NCBI GenBank assembly: GCA_017516745.1
Contig: JAFXBF010000008.1
Location: forward strand, 1 to 57,296
DNA length: 57,296 nt
Direction of reading: 5' to 3'
Source of the DNA: Clostridia bacterium
GTDB taxonomy: Bacteria; Bacillota; Clostridia; Oscillospirales; Acutalibacteraceae
The number at the start of each line of letters is the position of its first letter. Position 1 is the first letter of the stretch. Below, piece after piece: positions 35,418 through 44,375 of the stretch. The notes beneath the pieces are model-generated. The model was given only the letters and a program-made list of their open reading frames with translations. It was not told where the DNA came from and ran no database searches. Position numbers and translations under genes: made by a program.

Positions 35418-36848
35418 TCAGAAGTTGAAATAAATGAATACAGCCGAACGTGACATACATAAAACGGAAAATACAAGCAACACGGCGGTTACAACAGCAC
35501 GGGAAGCGGTGAGTTTTGTGCCTGCAACCATATGGCTTGTGCCTTTTTCTTTGAACGTAAGAACAAAGCAGAAAACGGTTATAACAGCGGCAAAGGCAAT
35601 TGAAGCAATGTTCGGCATACCGATTATGCCATCCGTCATAAGACCTTTGAACTGGGAAATGCCAAGGTCTGCAAAATTTACAAGACCTTTATAAACGTGT
35701 GCCGCCTGTGAAAGATTTTCTGCCCTGAAAACAACAAAGGCGAGTGCGGCAAAAAGGAAGGTAAAGGTTTTGCGTATTATAAGAGGAAGCTTATGTATTG
35801 GCTTGGCAAAAATTTCCTCCGCAACCCTTGCAACGCCGTGTGCGATGCCCCATATAATAAAAGTCCAGTTTGCGCCGTGCCATATACCGCTTACAAGGAA
35901 GGTCACAAACAGGTTAAGGCATTTTCTCGCCTTGCCCTTGCGGTTTCCGCCGAGAGGGACATAGACAAAGCTGTGCAGTGACCTGCCGAGGGTAATGTGC
36001 CAGCGTTTCCAGAATTCGCCTATGCTTGCAGACTGATATGGCGCTTCAAAATTGACGGGCAGGTCGTAATTGAACATCCTGCCAAGCCCTATAGCCATCT
36101 CCGAATAACCCGAAAAATCAAAATATATCTGGAAAGCGTAAGCAAATGCGCAGACCCACGCAGGCAGCAGCCCGAGGTCTGACTGTGACGAAAAGCCGTT
36201 ATCAACCATAACGGAAAGTCCGTCCGCAATAATGAGCTTTTTTGCCATACCGACAGTGAATATTGAAAAGCCCGTTGCGAAATTTTCAAGGTTGAAAAAC
36301 CGCTTGGCTTCGTCTTTAATCTGCGGCACAAGCTCCTCATAAAGCACAATAGGGCCTGCGATAAGCTGCGGAAAAAATGAAACAAAGAGCGTGTAATCAA
36401 TAAAATTAAGGCTTTTGTCAGTTGTTTTGTAGGTGCGCAGCTGAAATGAAAGCTGTTGGAAGGTAAAGAAACTTATTCCGAGGGGAATAAGAATGCCTTT
36501 CAGCGTAAAGTCTGTCGAGGCAATTGAATTAATTGTGCCGACGGCAAAATCGTAGTATTTGTAATAGCCGATAAGCCCTACGTTAAAAACAACCGAAAGG
36601 AAAAGCAAAAGCTGCTTAACCCGTTTGCTGTCTGTGCCGAGTGAAATTTTTGCGACGGTGAAGTTTACGAGAATTGATGCCGCAATGATGAAAAAATATC
36701 TCCACTCAAAAAACGAATAAAAGAAAAGCGAGGCAGCAGCAAGAAAGACACGCTGAGGATAGGGGTTATTTACACGGGAAAGTGCAAAATAGCCCAAAGC
36801 CGTCAACGGGAGAAACGCAAATAAAAATTCGTAGGAAGAGAAAAGCAT
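35418..36848 (-). CDS. MBOAT-family O-acyltransferase
   Basis: This 476-residue polytopic membrane protein (about eleven helices) is of the AlgI/DltB type. It begins MLFSSYEFLFAFLPLTALGY, has IPLGISFFTFQQLSFQLRTY and FFPQLIAGPI, and carries the catalytic histidine in SGIWHGANWTFIIWG. It probably O-acetylates a cell-surface polysaccharide together with the following SGNH-like protein. There is no dlt gene nearby, so a D-alanylation role is less likely. Confidence 0.92.
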   Translation of the reverse strand: MLFSSYEFLFAFLPLTALGYFALSRVNNPYPQRVFLAAASLFFYSFFEWRYFFIIAASILVNFTVAKISLGTDSKRVKQLLLFLSVVFNVGLIGYYKYYDFAVGTINSIASTDFTLKGILIPLGISFFTFQQLSFQLRTYKTTDKSLNFIDYTLFVSFFPQLIAGPIVLYEELVPQIKDEAKRFFNLENFATGFSIFTVGMAKKLIIADGLSVMVDNGFSSQSDLGLLPAWVCAFAYAFQIYFDFSGYSEMAIGLGRMFNYDLPVNFEAPYQSASIGEFWKRWHITLGRSLHSFVYVPLGGNRKGKARKCLNLFVTFLVSGIWHGANWTFIIWGIAHGVARVAEEIFAKPIHKLPLIIRKTFTFLFAALAFVVFRAENLSQAAHVYKGLVNFADLGISQFKGLMTDGIIGMPNIASIAFAAVITVFCFVLTFKEKGTSHMVAGTKLTASRAVVTAVLLVFSVLCMSRSAVFIYFNF

Positions 36849-36898
36849 ATTCTTCTGCGCCTAAAACAGCTTATCCTTTCGTAAAGTGAAACACCTTG

Positions 36899-38254
36899 TC
36901 AGTTCTTCAGGCTCTGTACCGGTGCGGGAATTCTGCCGCCACGGGAAATGAACTTTGCAGGTGAAATTTTGCTGATATCCATAACAGGGCCGCCGCCGAG
37001 AAGGCCGCCGAAATCGAGCTCGTCGCCGACGGTTTTACCGATAGCCGGTATAACCCTTACAGCAGTTGTCTTGCTGTTAATCATACCGATTGCGGCTTCG
37101 TCTGCAATAATTGCGGAAATAACCTCGGCAGGTGTGTCGCCGGGTATGTTAATCATATCAAGGCCGACCGAGCAGACAGCAGTCATAGCCTCAAGGCGCT
37201 CAATGCTCAGCGCACCGCTTCTTGCCGCATCAATCATACCTGCGTCCTCTGTTACGGGAATAAATGCGCCCGAAAGACCGCCTACGTGGGATGATGCCAT
37301 TATGCCGCCCTTCTTGACCGCATCGTTAAGCAGGGCAAGTGCGGCAGTTGTGCCGTGGCAGCCGCATTGCTCAAGACCCATTTCCTCAAGGATATGCGCA
37401 ACCGAATCGCCGACAGCAGGTGTCGGCGCAAGGGAAAGGTCAACGATGCCGAAGGGCACACCGAGCCTGCGTGAAGCCTCCTTGGCCACGAGCTGACCTA
37501 CACGGGTAATTTTAAAAGCGGTTTTCTTAACAACGTCGGCAACGTCGGTCAGGTTGCCGTCGGGAATTTTTTTGAGCGCGTTGCTTACAACACCGGGGCC
37601 CGAAACGCCTACGTTGATTACGCAGTCGGGCTCGCCTGCGCCGTGGAATGCGCCTGCCATAAAGGGGTTATCCTCGGGTGCGTTGCAGAAAACAACGAGC
37701 TTTGCAGGGCCGATACAGCCCTTGTCTGCCGTAGCCTTTGCCGCATCAACAACCGTCTGACCCATAAGCTTGACTGCATCCATATTGATGCCTGCCTTTG
37801 TTGAGCCTATGTTGACGCTTGAGCAGATGTGCTCGGTAATTGCAAGTGCCTCGGGAATACTGCGGATGAGCGCTTCATCGCCTGAGGCAAAGCCCTTTTG
37901 CACAAGTGCGGAATAGCCGCCGATAAAGTTTACGCCTACCGTCTGCGCAGCTCTTTCAAGAGTTTTTGCATACTCAACGGGGTTGCCGCCCGAGCAGGCG
38001 GAAACCATAGCAATCGGCGTAACGGAAATACGCTTGTTGATAATCGGAATACCGTATTCCTTTTCTATCTTCTCACCCGTGCTGACAAGGTATTCAGCTT
38101 TACGGGTAATTTTGTCATAAACCTTGTCACAGCTTTTCTTGATGTCGCTGTCACAGCAGTCGAGCAGAGAAACTCCCATAGTAATCGTGCGTATGTCGAG
38201 GTGCTCCTCCTCAATCATCGCAATGGTTTCGAGTATATCGCCTGTGTTCATCAT
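36899..38254 (-). CDS. PFL (UPF0210/DUF711) family protein
   Basis: This 451-residue cytosolic protein belongs to a family structurally related to pyruvate formate-lyase but without known activity. Marks are [56 protein letters not shown] and [17 protein letters not shown]. It follows the ACT protein gene by 17 bp. This ACT plus UPF0210 pair is strongly conserved in Firmicutes, suggesting ligand-controlled activity of the enzyme-like partner. Confidence 0.9.
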   Translation of the reverse strand: MMNTGDILETIAMIEEEHLDIRTITMGVSLLDCCDSDIKKSCDKVYDKITRKAEYLVSTGEKIEKEYGIPIINKRISVTPIAMVSACSGGNPVEYAKTLERAAQTVGVNFIGGYSALVQKGFASGDEALIRSIPEALAITEHICSSVNIGSTKAGINMDAVKLMGQTVVDAAKATADKGCIGPAKLVVFCNAPEDNPFMAGAFHGAGEPDCVINVGVSGPGVVSNALKKIPDGNLTDVADVVKKTAFKITRVGQLVAKEASRRLGVPFGIVDLSLAPTPAVGDSVAHILEEMGLEQCGCHGTTAALALLNDAVKKGGIMASSHVGGLSGAFIPVTEDAGMIDAARSGALSIERLEAMTAVCSVGLDMINIPGDTPAEVISAIIADEAAIGMINSKTTAVRVIPAIGKTVGDELDFGGLLGGGPVMDISKISPAKFISRGGRIPAPVQSLKN

Positions 38255-38271
38255 AGTCGGATTCCGCCTTT

Positions 38272-38541
38272 TCAGATTCTGTGCATGGAGTTGAAAATAT
38301 CCTCATGCATAACGTGGATTTTCAGGTTTCTCTCTTCGCCGTAAGCCTTAAGCTCATCGGAAAACTCCGTGAATTCAAGCTGCATTGCGATGGTGTCCAC
38401 AAGCATAATCATACAGAACATATCCTGCAGAATTGTCTGTGAAACGTCAACAACATTAACATCGTGCTCAGCGCAGAATGTCGAAACCTTTGCAAGAATA
38501 CCAACCGTGTCCTTGCCAACAACAGTAATAACCGCTCTCAT
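38272..38541 (-). CDS. ACT domain protein (UPF0237)
   Basis: This 89-residue single ACT domain begins [20 protein letters not shown], followed by [18 protein letters not shown]. Such stand-alone domains bind small ligands, often amino acids. It is the first gene of a pair with the UPF0210 gene. Confidence 0.92.
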   Translation of the reverse strand: MRAVITVVGKDTVGILAKVSTFCAEHDVNVVDVSQTILQDMFCMIMLVDTIAMQLEFTEFSDELKAYGEERNLKIHVMHEDIFNSMHRI

Positions 38542-38635
38542 AATATCTGCCTCCGTAATAGAGATAATTTAACTTAATAATTTTATCACAAATAAACTAT
38601 TAAAACAATACCAAAAACGTGATTGGATATAAAAA

Positions 38636-38665
38636 GAACGCATAGCGGTATAATACTATGCGTTC
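38636..38665 (-). terminator. Terminator of the CFI-box gene
   Basis: A 10-bp stem (38636-38645 with 38656-38665); on the minus strand it is followed by TTTTTATA just after the gene's stop codon. Confidence 0.85.
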
Positions 38666-38672
38666 GATAAGA

Positions 38673-39593
38673 TTAATCCTTGTAGGGTGTGTCTTCAAAA
38701 CCCTGTTGTTGTAATTTGCTTACAATAATATCAAGATACTTCTTAAAGCTTTTTTTAAACCACTTGTTGCTGCCAAACCAACGAACAAGTGTTGGGCTGA
38801 TTGAATAATAGATATTGATAAACGCTTTTCCGTACCAAGTTTTAGATAAAGTGTAATCACGATATCTGCGAAGTGTCCATACAGGTGGGCAATCGTAAGC
38901 ACCGTAAACACAGGTGGCGATATAGCATCCGCTTTTTTTCTGTGAAGCAGGTGTATTGGTTGCTGATGAAGTTGGCGTTTGTTTTATAAGAGTGTTCGTG
39001 CTTTCCAAAGTTTCAACAGCCTTTTTGTCTGCAAAATGATGAATGCGTTCAATCGGCAAAGCGTTGAGTTGCTTTTCAATCTGGCTTTTTATGTAATCCT
39101 TATTGACACCGTAGGAAGTCCAAAGCTTTATAATGGGAATACCGGCTTCTTCGCAAATCTTTTGGATTTTTTCATCTCTTTCTTTTCGGTCTGCATTAAG
39201 ATGTGTCTGGTCGTTTATTTCAATGACTATCAGCGGTTGATATTTCTCGTTTGTAATAAGAAAGTCAACATTTCTGAATAACTCATTGTGAAAACGGGCA
39301 TCGTCAGTCCTGTTTATAAAGCTGGCTAAATTGATTTGAGGAAAAACCAAAAAGCCGTCAGGGACAACCTCTTTAATTGCATCATAAAAAAGCTGCTCAT
39401 TTTTGCTGATTAAAGAACTTTTTAAAGAATAAAGAAAATTTTCATTATCGGAAACGACAGGACAAGGGAGTTGTGTGTAATGCCAATTGTTGCATTTACT
39501 GCATTTTATGATTTCTCCTTTTTCCTTTTTTAGGTTGCAAGCTCGGCAAAGGGGATATTTACCGCTTTCAGCACCGCATATCTTACACTTCAT
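38673..39593 (-). CDS. Zinc-ribbon, DUF2726-like, CFI-box protein
   Basis: This 306-residue protein has three parts. Residues 1-~50 hold Cys pairs of zinc ribbons (CKICGAESGKYPLCRAC and CSKCNNWHYTQLPC). Residues ~65-185 are a DUF2726-like, PD-(D/E)XK-related domain: EQLFYDAIKEVVPDGFLVFP, then NVDFLITNEKYQPLIVIEIND with the candidate catalytic Asp and Glu-x-Asn. Residues ~235-300 are the CFI-box-CTERM motif, CYIATCVYGAYDCPPVWTLR. No membrane segment is clear. DNA or RNA processing is plausible, but no activity is established. It is the last gene before the tRNA and the accessory region. Confidence 0.8.
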   Translation of the reverse strand: MKCKICGAESGKYPLCRACNLKKEKGEIIKCSKCNNWHYTQLPCPVVSDNENFLYSLKSSLISKNEQLFYDAIKEVVPDGFLVFPQINLASFINRTDDARFHNELFRNVDFLITNEKYQPLIVIEINDQTHLNADRKERDEKIQKICEEAGIPIIKLWTSYGVNKDYIKSQIEKQLNALPIERIHHFADKKAVETLESTNTLIKQTPTSSATNTPASQKKSGCYIATCVYGAYDCPPVWTLRRYRDYTLSKTWYGKAFINIYYSISPTLVRWFGSNKWFKKSFKKYLDIIVSKLQQQGFEDTPYKD

Positions 39594-39706
39594 TATTAGT
39601 CCCTCCTTGTTATATAGGGAGAATTTACATTTAAACTATATCATAACTTGCAGTATTTTGACAATACATAGTTTTTGATTTGTTAAACCACTTTTACAAA
39701 AATCCC

Positions 39707-39735
39707 TTGAATTTTCTTCGTTCAGCGTTTATAAT
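39707..39735 (+). promoter_or_regulatory. Promoter of tRNA-Arg
   Basis: TTGAAT (39707-39712), a 17-bp spacer, TATAAT (39730-39735); the tRNA begins 12 bp later. The rest of the stretch from 39594 to 39746 shows no gene. Confidence 0.85.
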
Positions 39736-39746
39736 AGTTATGTTTT

Positions 39747-39823
39747 CCGCCCGTAGCGAAGCTGGATATCGCAGCAGATTCCGATTCTGAAGGCCGGGGG
39801 TTCGAATCCCTTCGGGCGGGCCA
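39747..39823 (+). tRNA. tRNA-Arg (anticodon CCG)
   Basis: The 77-nt cloverleaf can be drawn by hand. The acceptor is CCGCCCG (39747-39753) with CGGGCGG (39813-39819), discriminator G, and encoded CCA (39821-39823). The D stem is GCGA/TCGC. The anticodon loop is TTCCGAT with anticodon CCG, reading CGG arginine. The T arm has loop TTCGAAT. The anticodon stem has one mismatch at its top (G27/A43) and the T stem has two G-T pairs, so folding is good but not ideal. Confidence 0.85.
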
Positions 39824-39864
39824 AATCAGCAGTTCACGCTTCGGCGTGGAGTGCTGATTTTTTT
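39823..39864 (+). terminator. Terminator of tRNA-Arg
   Basis: AAATCAGCA (39823-39831) with TGCTGATTT (39852-39860), an inner CACGC/GCGTG stem closed by TTCG, and a T tail. Confidence 0.85.
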
Positions 39865-39898
39865 CGGTGCGAGGGATTCGAAGTAGGAGCAGTGTAAG

Positions 39899-39922
39899 AA
39901 AAACAGTCCGGTGGACTGTTTT
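39899..39922. repeat. Short hairpin downstream of tRNA-Arg
   Basis: AAAACAGTCC (39899-39908) pairs with GGACTGTTTT (39912-39921). It lies between the tRNA and the repeated tRNA 3' end and may be a second terminator. Confidence 0.6.
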
Positions 39923-39955
39923 TCCCTGCGAATGACCGAGCACCGCAGTGCGAGA

Positions 39956-39977
39956 GTCGAATCCCTTCGGGCGGGCC
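39956..39977 (+). repeat. Repeated tRNA-Arg 3' end (candidate attachment site)
   Basis: A 22-bp perfect copy of the tRNA 3' end (39802-39823, from TCGAATCCC to GGGCCA) lies 154 bp downstream. An inverted 11-bp fragment (AGGGATTCGAA) lies at about 39873-39883. Such copies are usually left by integrative elements that use tRNA genes. Confidence 0.7.
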
Positions 39978-39981
39978 ATTA

Positions 39982-40022
39982 TGAGTGTTAATAACGGATT
40001 CAAGTTATTAACACTCTCTTTT
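39982..40022 (+). terminator. Hairpin with T tail
   Basis: A 13-bp stem (39982-39994 with 40003-40015) and a T-rich tail, just after the repeated tRNA end. Confidence 0.7.
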
Positions 40023-40045
40023 TGCTAAAAAATAAGTTTTTTATT

Positions 40046-40073
40046 GGTCGCAGACTTTTTACGGTCTGCGACC
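40046..40073. terminator. Hairpin after the serine recombinase gene
   Basis: GGTCGCAGAC (40046-40055) pairs with GTCTGCGACC (40064-40073), 10 bp past the recombinase stop codon. The T-run on the minus strand is not immediate. Confidence 0.6.
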
Positions 40074-40082
40074 TTTCTTGTT

Positions 40083-41762
40083 TTATGCTGTCAGGTATTC
40101 AACTGCAACACCTTGTCGTATGTCAGCTTTGTAATTTTCGCTGTCTGTTGGCAGTTCAAGATACCCTACAAATCGGTAATGGATAACGATTCTTTGAGTT
40201 CTGTTTTTGCCCGTGCCTTCAATCTCGTGAACTTCAATTCGGTCAATCAGTTCGTGCAGCAGAGGTGCTGTCAGCGTTTCCATTTGCATAAATTTTCGTA
40301 TTGCGGCTATAAAAATTTCTTTGCCCTTTTGCGTCTTTTCCAAAGAGCCAATCTGTGTGCGGAGTTCAGGAACCTTTGCTTTCAACTCAACCCTTTCAAC
40401 CTCATACTTGTGTGACATACACATAAACCATTCGTCCGTAACCTTACCGCTTGAATTGTCCTCATAAAGCTTGAGATAAAGCCTTTCAACCGTTTCAATT
40501 CTCTCAATGGTTTTCTTCAATTCGGCTTGTAAATGATTTTTCTGTGCGAGTATGTCAGCATTGGTTTTGTTTGAAAGAATTTCTGCAAAAGCTTCTTCAT
40601 CATACTCCATAAATGAAATTAACTTTCTCAACTCTATCAAAACAATCTGTTCTATTGCATCTGTTCTCACATAATGCCTGCTTTCACAGGTGCCACGATA
40701 ATCCTTCTTGTAATTTGAACAACTGAAGAAATGAATATCCTTGTTGCGTGGATTGACGTGTGACCACAGTTTTTTACCGCAATCGGCACAGTAAAGAAAT
40801 TCACAAAAGATGCTCTTTTCGCCGTTTTCGGGTTTAGGTGCTCTGCGTTTGGTTTTTGCGTTCTTCTCTTGCACCATTTCAAAAACTGCTCGGTCAATAA
40901 TCGGCTCATTAACATCTTTGAATATCAGCCAATTTTCACGGTCGTTCATATACCGTCTTTTGTTTTTGAATGACTTTGAATAGGTTTTGAAATTAATTAC
41001 GTCACCGCAGTATTCTTGCTGATGCAGTATCCCCGATACAGTCGACGGCAACCATTTATAAGGGTCCTCATAAGCCTTTTTTCCGCCTCTGCCGATACCT
41101 TTGCTTTGCCAATACGCTCTTGGTTTCAGGATCTTATTTTCGTGCAGAATGTGAGCGATTGTTTCGTTACCATTGCCCTCAAGACACATTTTAAAAACGC
41201 TTCTGACAACTTCGGCAGCTTCAACATCAATTACCCATTTTGTTGGATTCAGCGGGTCTTTATTGTATCCGTAAGGCGGCTGTGCCAACGGTTCTCCGCA
41301 GTTACCTCTGATACGGTAAGCTGAACGGACTTTCTTTGAAATGTCACGGGCATACATTTCGTTCATTATGTTCTTGAACGGTGCAATTTCGTTTTCACCC
41401 TCTGCACTGTCAACCATATCGTTGATTGCAATAAATCTTATGTTGTGGTCGGGAAAGAAACTGTCCGTATAATGACCGACAGAAACATAATCTCTGCCGA
41501 GTCGTGAAAGGTCTTTTACCATAATAGTGCTGATATATCCCATATCAATATCGTCAAGTAAATCCTGAAATCCTGGACGGTTGAAGTTTGTGCCTGTGTA
41601 ACCGTCATCAACATAGTATTTGGTATTTGACAGCCCCAACTCTTTTGCCTTCTGAGCGAGTAGTTTCTTTTGATTGGCTATGGAGTTGCTCTCCTTGTCT
41701 GTACGGTCATCTCTTGAAAGACGACAGTACAGAGCAGTAATTCCTACATTGTTTGACTGCAT
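40083..41762 (-). CDS. Large serine recombinase
   Basis: This 559-residue integrase/excisionase resembles the TndX/TnpX group of mobilisable clostridial elements. The resolvase domain has catalytic S16 in LYCRLSRDD, followed by YVDDGYTGTNFNRPGF and VKDLSRLGRDYV. The recombinase domain has APPYGY-like QPPYGYNKDP. The zinc ribbon is CADCGKKLWSHV with a second Cys pair (SCSNYKKDYRGTC), then a coiled coil (~400-470). All key parts look intact. It overlaps the upstream small gene by 19 bp and is last in a five-gene operon. Confidence 0.93.
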   Translation of the reverse strand: MQSNNVGITALYCRLSRDDRTDKESNSIANQKKLLAQKAKELGLSNTKYYVDDGYTGTNFNRPGFQDLLDDIDMGYISTIMVKDLSRLGRDYVSVGHYTDSFFPDHNIRFIAINDMVDSAEGENEIAPFKNIMNEMYARDISKKVRSAYRIRGNCGEPLAQPPYGYNKDPLNPTKWVIDVEAAEVVRSVFKMCLEGNGNETIAHILHENKILKPRAYWQSKGIGRGGKKAYEDPYKWLPSTVSGILHQQEYCGDVINFKTYSKSFKNKRRYMNDRENWLIFKDVNEPIIDRAVFEMVQEKNAKTKRRAPKPENGEKSIFCEFLYCADCGKKLWSHVNPRNKDIHFFSCSNYKKDYRGTCESRHYVRTDAIEQIVLIELRKLISFMEYDEEAFAEILSNKTNADILAQKNHLQAELKKTIERIETVERLYLKLYEDNSSGKVTDEWFMCMSHKYEVERVELKAKVPELRTQIGSLEKTQKGKEIFIAAIRKFMQMETLTAPLLHELIDRIEVHEIEGTGKNRTQRIVIHYRFVGYLELPTDSENYKADIRQGVAVEYLTA

Positions 41763-42037
41763 TTATCCTCCTCTCCGGCAGTCGAACATACATATTCCGC
41801 TTGTATTGTATTTTTATCTTCGGTGGTTGTCAAATGTGCGAAATCGCTACCGATAAATTCTGATAATTTTTCTTTCATAGTTTTGTGTTCTGTTTTGCTA
41901 AAACGAGATGAAACAATATACCGAACACCGTTGATGACATATTCATTAGCATCATCATCTTTGTTGAGTTTTAATTCAGCACAAGTGTCTCCGATTATCT
42001 CGTGAAATTTTAATTTCAATAGTTTCCAAAATCTCAT
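41744..42037 (-). CDS. Small uncharacterised protein of the recombinase operon
   Basis: This is a 97-residue protein starting MRFWKLLKLKFHEIIGDTCA and containing VINGVRYIVSSRFS, which looks like a two-strand unit. I do not recognise a family. Its start overlaps the ParB-like stop (TAATG) and its end overlaps the recombinase start, so all three are likely translated together. A role in recombination control is only inferred. Confidence 0.65.
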   Translation of the reverse strand: MRFWKLLKLKFHEIIGDTCAELKLNKDDDANEYVINGVRYIVSSRFSKTEHKTMKEKLSEFIGSDFAHLTTTEDKNTIQAEYVCSTAGEEDKCSQTM

Positions 42038-42876
42038 TATCTCGCACCTCGATTTTGTTTTCTCTCCAGATACTTTGCGTAATATTCGCAAGCCTTGATT
42101 ATGAATTCCTGCATTTGTCTTTCATCGGACTTGGGAGAGTATTTCTGCAGTCTTTCCATAGACATTTTAAACATCGGCTTTTGGTTAGCTTTCTCTTCAT
42201 TCATAATTGCTTTTATTGAGCTTTCGGTCAGTTCTACCGATTTGAAAAGTTTCCGCATTCTGTTCGCCTGAGAATATGACGGAGTACATTCCGTTTCTTT
42301 GATTTCGTTAAGCAACATCCGTTGAGTACCTTTATCAAGATACGATAACTCAACCGCAACGGAAAATGCTATTTTGTTTTCATCAACCATAGTAAGCAGT
42401 TCGGGAATAAGCATAGTCAGGCGGATATACCGCTGTACTTGCCTGCCGCTGTCGGTGTCGGAAACATCTTCTCTAGACTTGTGGACAGCTTGTCCACAAG
42501 TTAAATCTGTCCGTTTGCCTTGCGCCTTTAAAGCGTCAAGCTTCAGCTTGTATGCCTTTGCCTTTTCACTCGGTAAAATATGTTCTCTGTGCAGGTTGCT
42601 GTCAACAAGCATAATAGTCGCTTCTTCTTTGCTTACATCACAAACGGTAACGGGTACGGTTTCAAGATTAAGCATACGGGCAGCGTGTAATCTGCGGTGT
42701 CCCGAGATTACTTCATATTTACCTTTCTCTTCCGTCGGTCTGACAACAAGGGGTGAGATTATTCCGTTCTCACTTATGCTATCAAGCAGCGATTCTAATT
42801 CTTCACCCTGACGGATTTCGTACGGATTCTCATTAAACGGAATGAGATTGTTAATATTTACTTTATCAATTTTCAT
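42037..42876 (-). CDS. ParB/RepB-like partition protein
   Basis: This 279-residue DNA-binding protein has the ParB N-terminal domain: NLIPFNENPYEIRQGEELES, GIISPLVVRPTEE, the VISGHRRLHAARML CTP/catalytic-like motif, and SNLHREHILPSEKAKAY. A helix-turn-helix domain and a charged C-terminus follow. There is no ParA nearby. It probably maintains or regulates the mobile module. The start overlaps the preceding gene by 4 nt. Confidence 0.88.
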   Translation of the reverse strand: MKIDKVNINNLIPFNENPYEIRQGEELESLLDSISENGIISPLVVRPTEEKGKYEVISGHRRLHAARMLNLETVPVTVCDVSKEEATIMLVDSNLHREHILPSEKAKAYKLKLDALKAQGKRTDLTCGQAVHKSREDVSDTDSGRQVQRYIRLTMLIPELLTMVDENKIAFSVAVELSYLDKGTQRMLLNEIKETECTPSYSQANRMRKLFKSVELTESSIKAIMNEEKANQKPMFKMSMERLQKYSPKSDERQMQEFIIKACEYYAKYLERKQNRGAR

Positions 42877-43205
42877 AATTTGACTCCCTTCTTTTTCCTA
42901 CGCTTTATGTCGTAAGATACAAAATTTACATTCATTAAAATATACATTGTTTCAATCACAAGTTCAGAAGTTACTTCGGCTTCGGTTCCTCGGAACATCA
43001 AAGCTTTCATATTTGCCGCGAGCTTTCCCAAAGCAGAGAAAAGCTGCATATAATCATCCGAAGGTTTTTCCTGTATTGGATAACCCTCAATGATAAGTCG
43101 AATCAGCTTTTCTTTCGGGAATATGCTTTTGTTTACCAGTTCATTGATACGGTCAAATTCTTTGTTTGTAACTCTGACTGCAATTCTGTTATTTCTGTTT
43201 CTCAT
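42873..43205 (-). CDS. MobC/RHH-like small protein
   Basis: This 110-residue protein begins RIAVRVTNKEFDRINELVNK, a strand followed by helices typical of ribbon-helix-helix relaxosome proteins. The helical second half (LFSALGKLAANMKALMFR) also fits the MobC group. No relaxase gene is found in the window. It overlaps its neighbours on both sides. Confidence 0.65.
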   Translation of the reverse strand: MRNRNNRIAVRVTNKEFDRINELVNKSIFPKEKLIRLIIEGYPIQEKPSDDYMQLFSALGKLAANMKALMFRGTEAEVTSELVIETMYILMNVNFVSYDIKRRKKKGVKL

Positions 43206-43524
43206 GGTTAATCTCCTTTGTTAATTCATCATTGATTTTTATCATAAGTGTTTCGGTATCCCGAATAACTTTTCTGAACATCGGGACATCAAGAACCTTG
43301 CTGTGCCAGGCACGGTCAGCAACAACTCTGAAGCGTTCAATCAGATCGTTTGCTTCGTTGGTTAGCTCAACATAGTTAATATTCACTGTGGGTTTCATAA
43401 CTGTTTCATTGATACATCTGCGAACATACTCCGAACGTGTTGTTCCTGCCAAGTCTGCTGCTTCATCAAGGTCATTGAGTTCTTCATCATTAAGATAGAA
43501 GAATATTGTTTTGGTGTATTTCAT
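43189..43524 (-). CDS. MobC/RHH-like small protein
   Basis: This 111-residue protein has KTIFFYLNDEELNDLDEAAD and TTRSEYVRRCINETV, the strand-helix-helix of a ribbon-helix-helix DNA-binding protein, then a helical C-terminus. The start at 43524 has AGGAGG immediately upstream; longer in-frame starts are unlikely. It is the first gene of the recombinase operon. Confidence 0.7.
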   Translation of the reverse strand: MKYTKTIFFYLNDEELNDLDEAADLAGTTRSEYVRRCINETVMKPTVNINYVELTNEANDLIERFRVVADRAWHSKVLDVPMFRKVIRDTETLMIKINDELTKEINHEKQK

Positions 43525-43760
43525 TCTTACCTCCTTTCTGCGGGTTTTAGGGGTGCGGGTCTCCGGTGGAGACCTTTGAATGCATTTTGCATTCAAAAGC
43601 ACCGACCGAGCCGGCAGGCGAGAAGTCCCTAACAAGTGGGATTTGTATGCACAAATCCATTGCTCGCTAAGACTTATGCCACGAACAAGTTCGTGGTTTT
43701 GTTTTGTCTTTCGGCAGGTACTAAATCATAGACATCAACTCCTTTTTTATGAAGGGCAAA

Positions 43761-44290
43761 ACCCCTTTCACTTATTTGAACAAATACCCCTAAAATGGAC
43801 ACCCCAATTTTGCTGTTTCGGAAAAAGTTTATAAAGAATTTAAAAAAGCCCTTCACTATGTATGAACTGGGAGAGAATTGCAGGGTGTTCTGCAAAAAAA
43901 TTTAAAATATCCTTCACTTATTTGCACTGGGAGAAGCCATTTGCACACCCAAATTCTGAGTTGTTTACAAAGAGTTTAAAAACACCCTTCACTTATTTCC
44001 ACCGAGAGAAGACGTTTGTACGCCCTAATTCCGAAATATTTACAAAGAATTAAAAATTCCTCTCATTATGTTTGCACTGGGGAAGTCGAAATTGGGGTGA
44101 TTTTTTGAAAAGTTTTCAAAAAATTTTTTGTGACGGCAAAAGTGCCGTTATCATTTCGAAATCATTCCGTATTATCTGTGAAGTGACGGCAGAATTGCCG
44201 TCACTTTTTTAACCCCTCCACTTGTTTGGAATTAGAAAGTACTTTTGTACACCTTGCTTCCAAAAATATTTGCAGACAATAAAAAATGCC
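43761..44290 (+). repeat. Degenerate tandem repeat array (about six units)
   Basis: Units begin near 43761, 43849, 43911, 43985, 44057 and 44211, with spacing mostly 62-88 bp. They share CCCTTCACTTATTT, a GGGAGAAG-like stretch, a TTTGTACACCC-like stretch and TTTACAAAGAATTTAAAA. Identity between units is partial. Short reading frames here have no protein features. This is most of the 1-kb gene-free stretch between the mobile module and the TIR operon. Confidence 0.6.
44181..44210 (+). terminator. Hairpin with T tail inside the repeat region
   Basis: AAGTGACGGCA (44181-44191) pairs with TGCCGTCACTT (44196-44206), then Ts. A related smaller hairpin (GACGGC...GCCGTT) lies at about 44132-44149, and another (44288-44310) follows. 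Confidence 0.7.
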
Positions 44291-44375
44291 CTCCCGAAAA
44301 TCGGGAAGGCAAAAAAGTGTTGCTTGATTTAGTGCAATATTTTATTTTTAATCTCTTTTCACAATGCTCTTAAAA

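Noticed and set aside
43761-44060. Possible CRISPR array or short genes in the repeats
   Set aside because: Repeats differ in length and sequence, there are no constant spacers and no cas genes; the short frames have no start signals or protein motifs.
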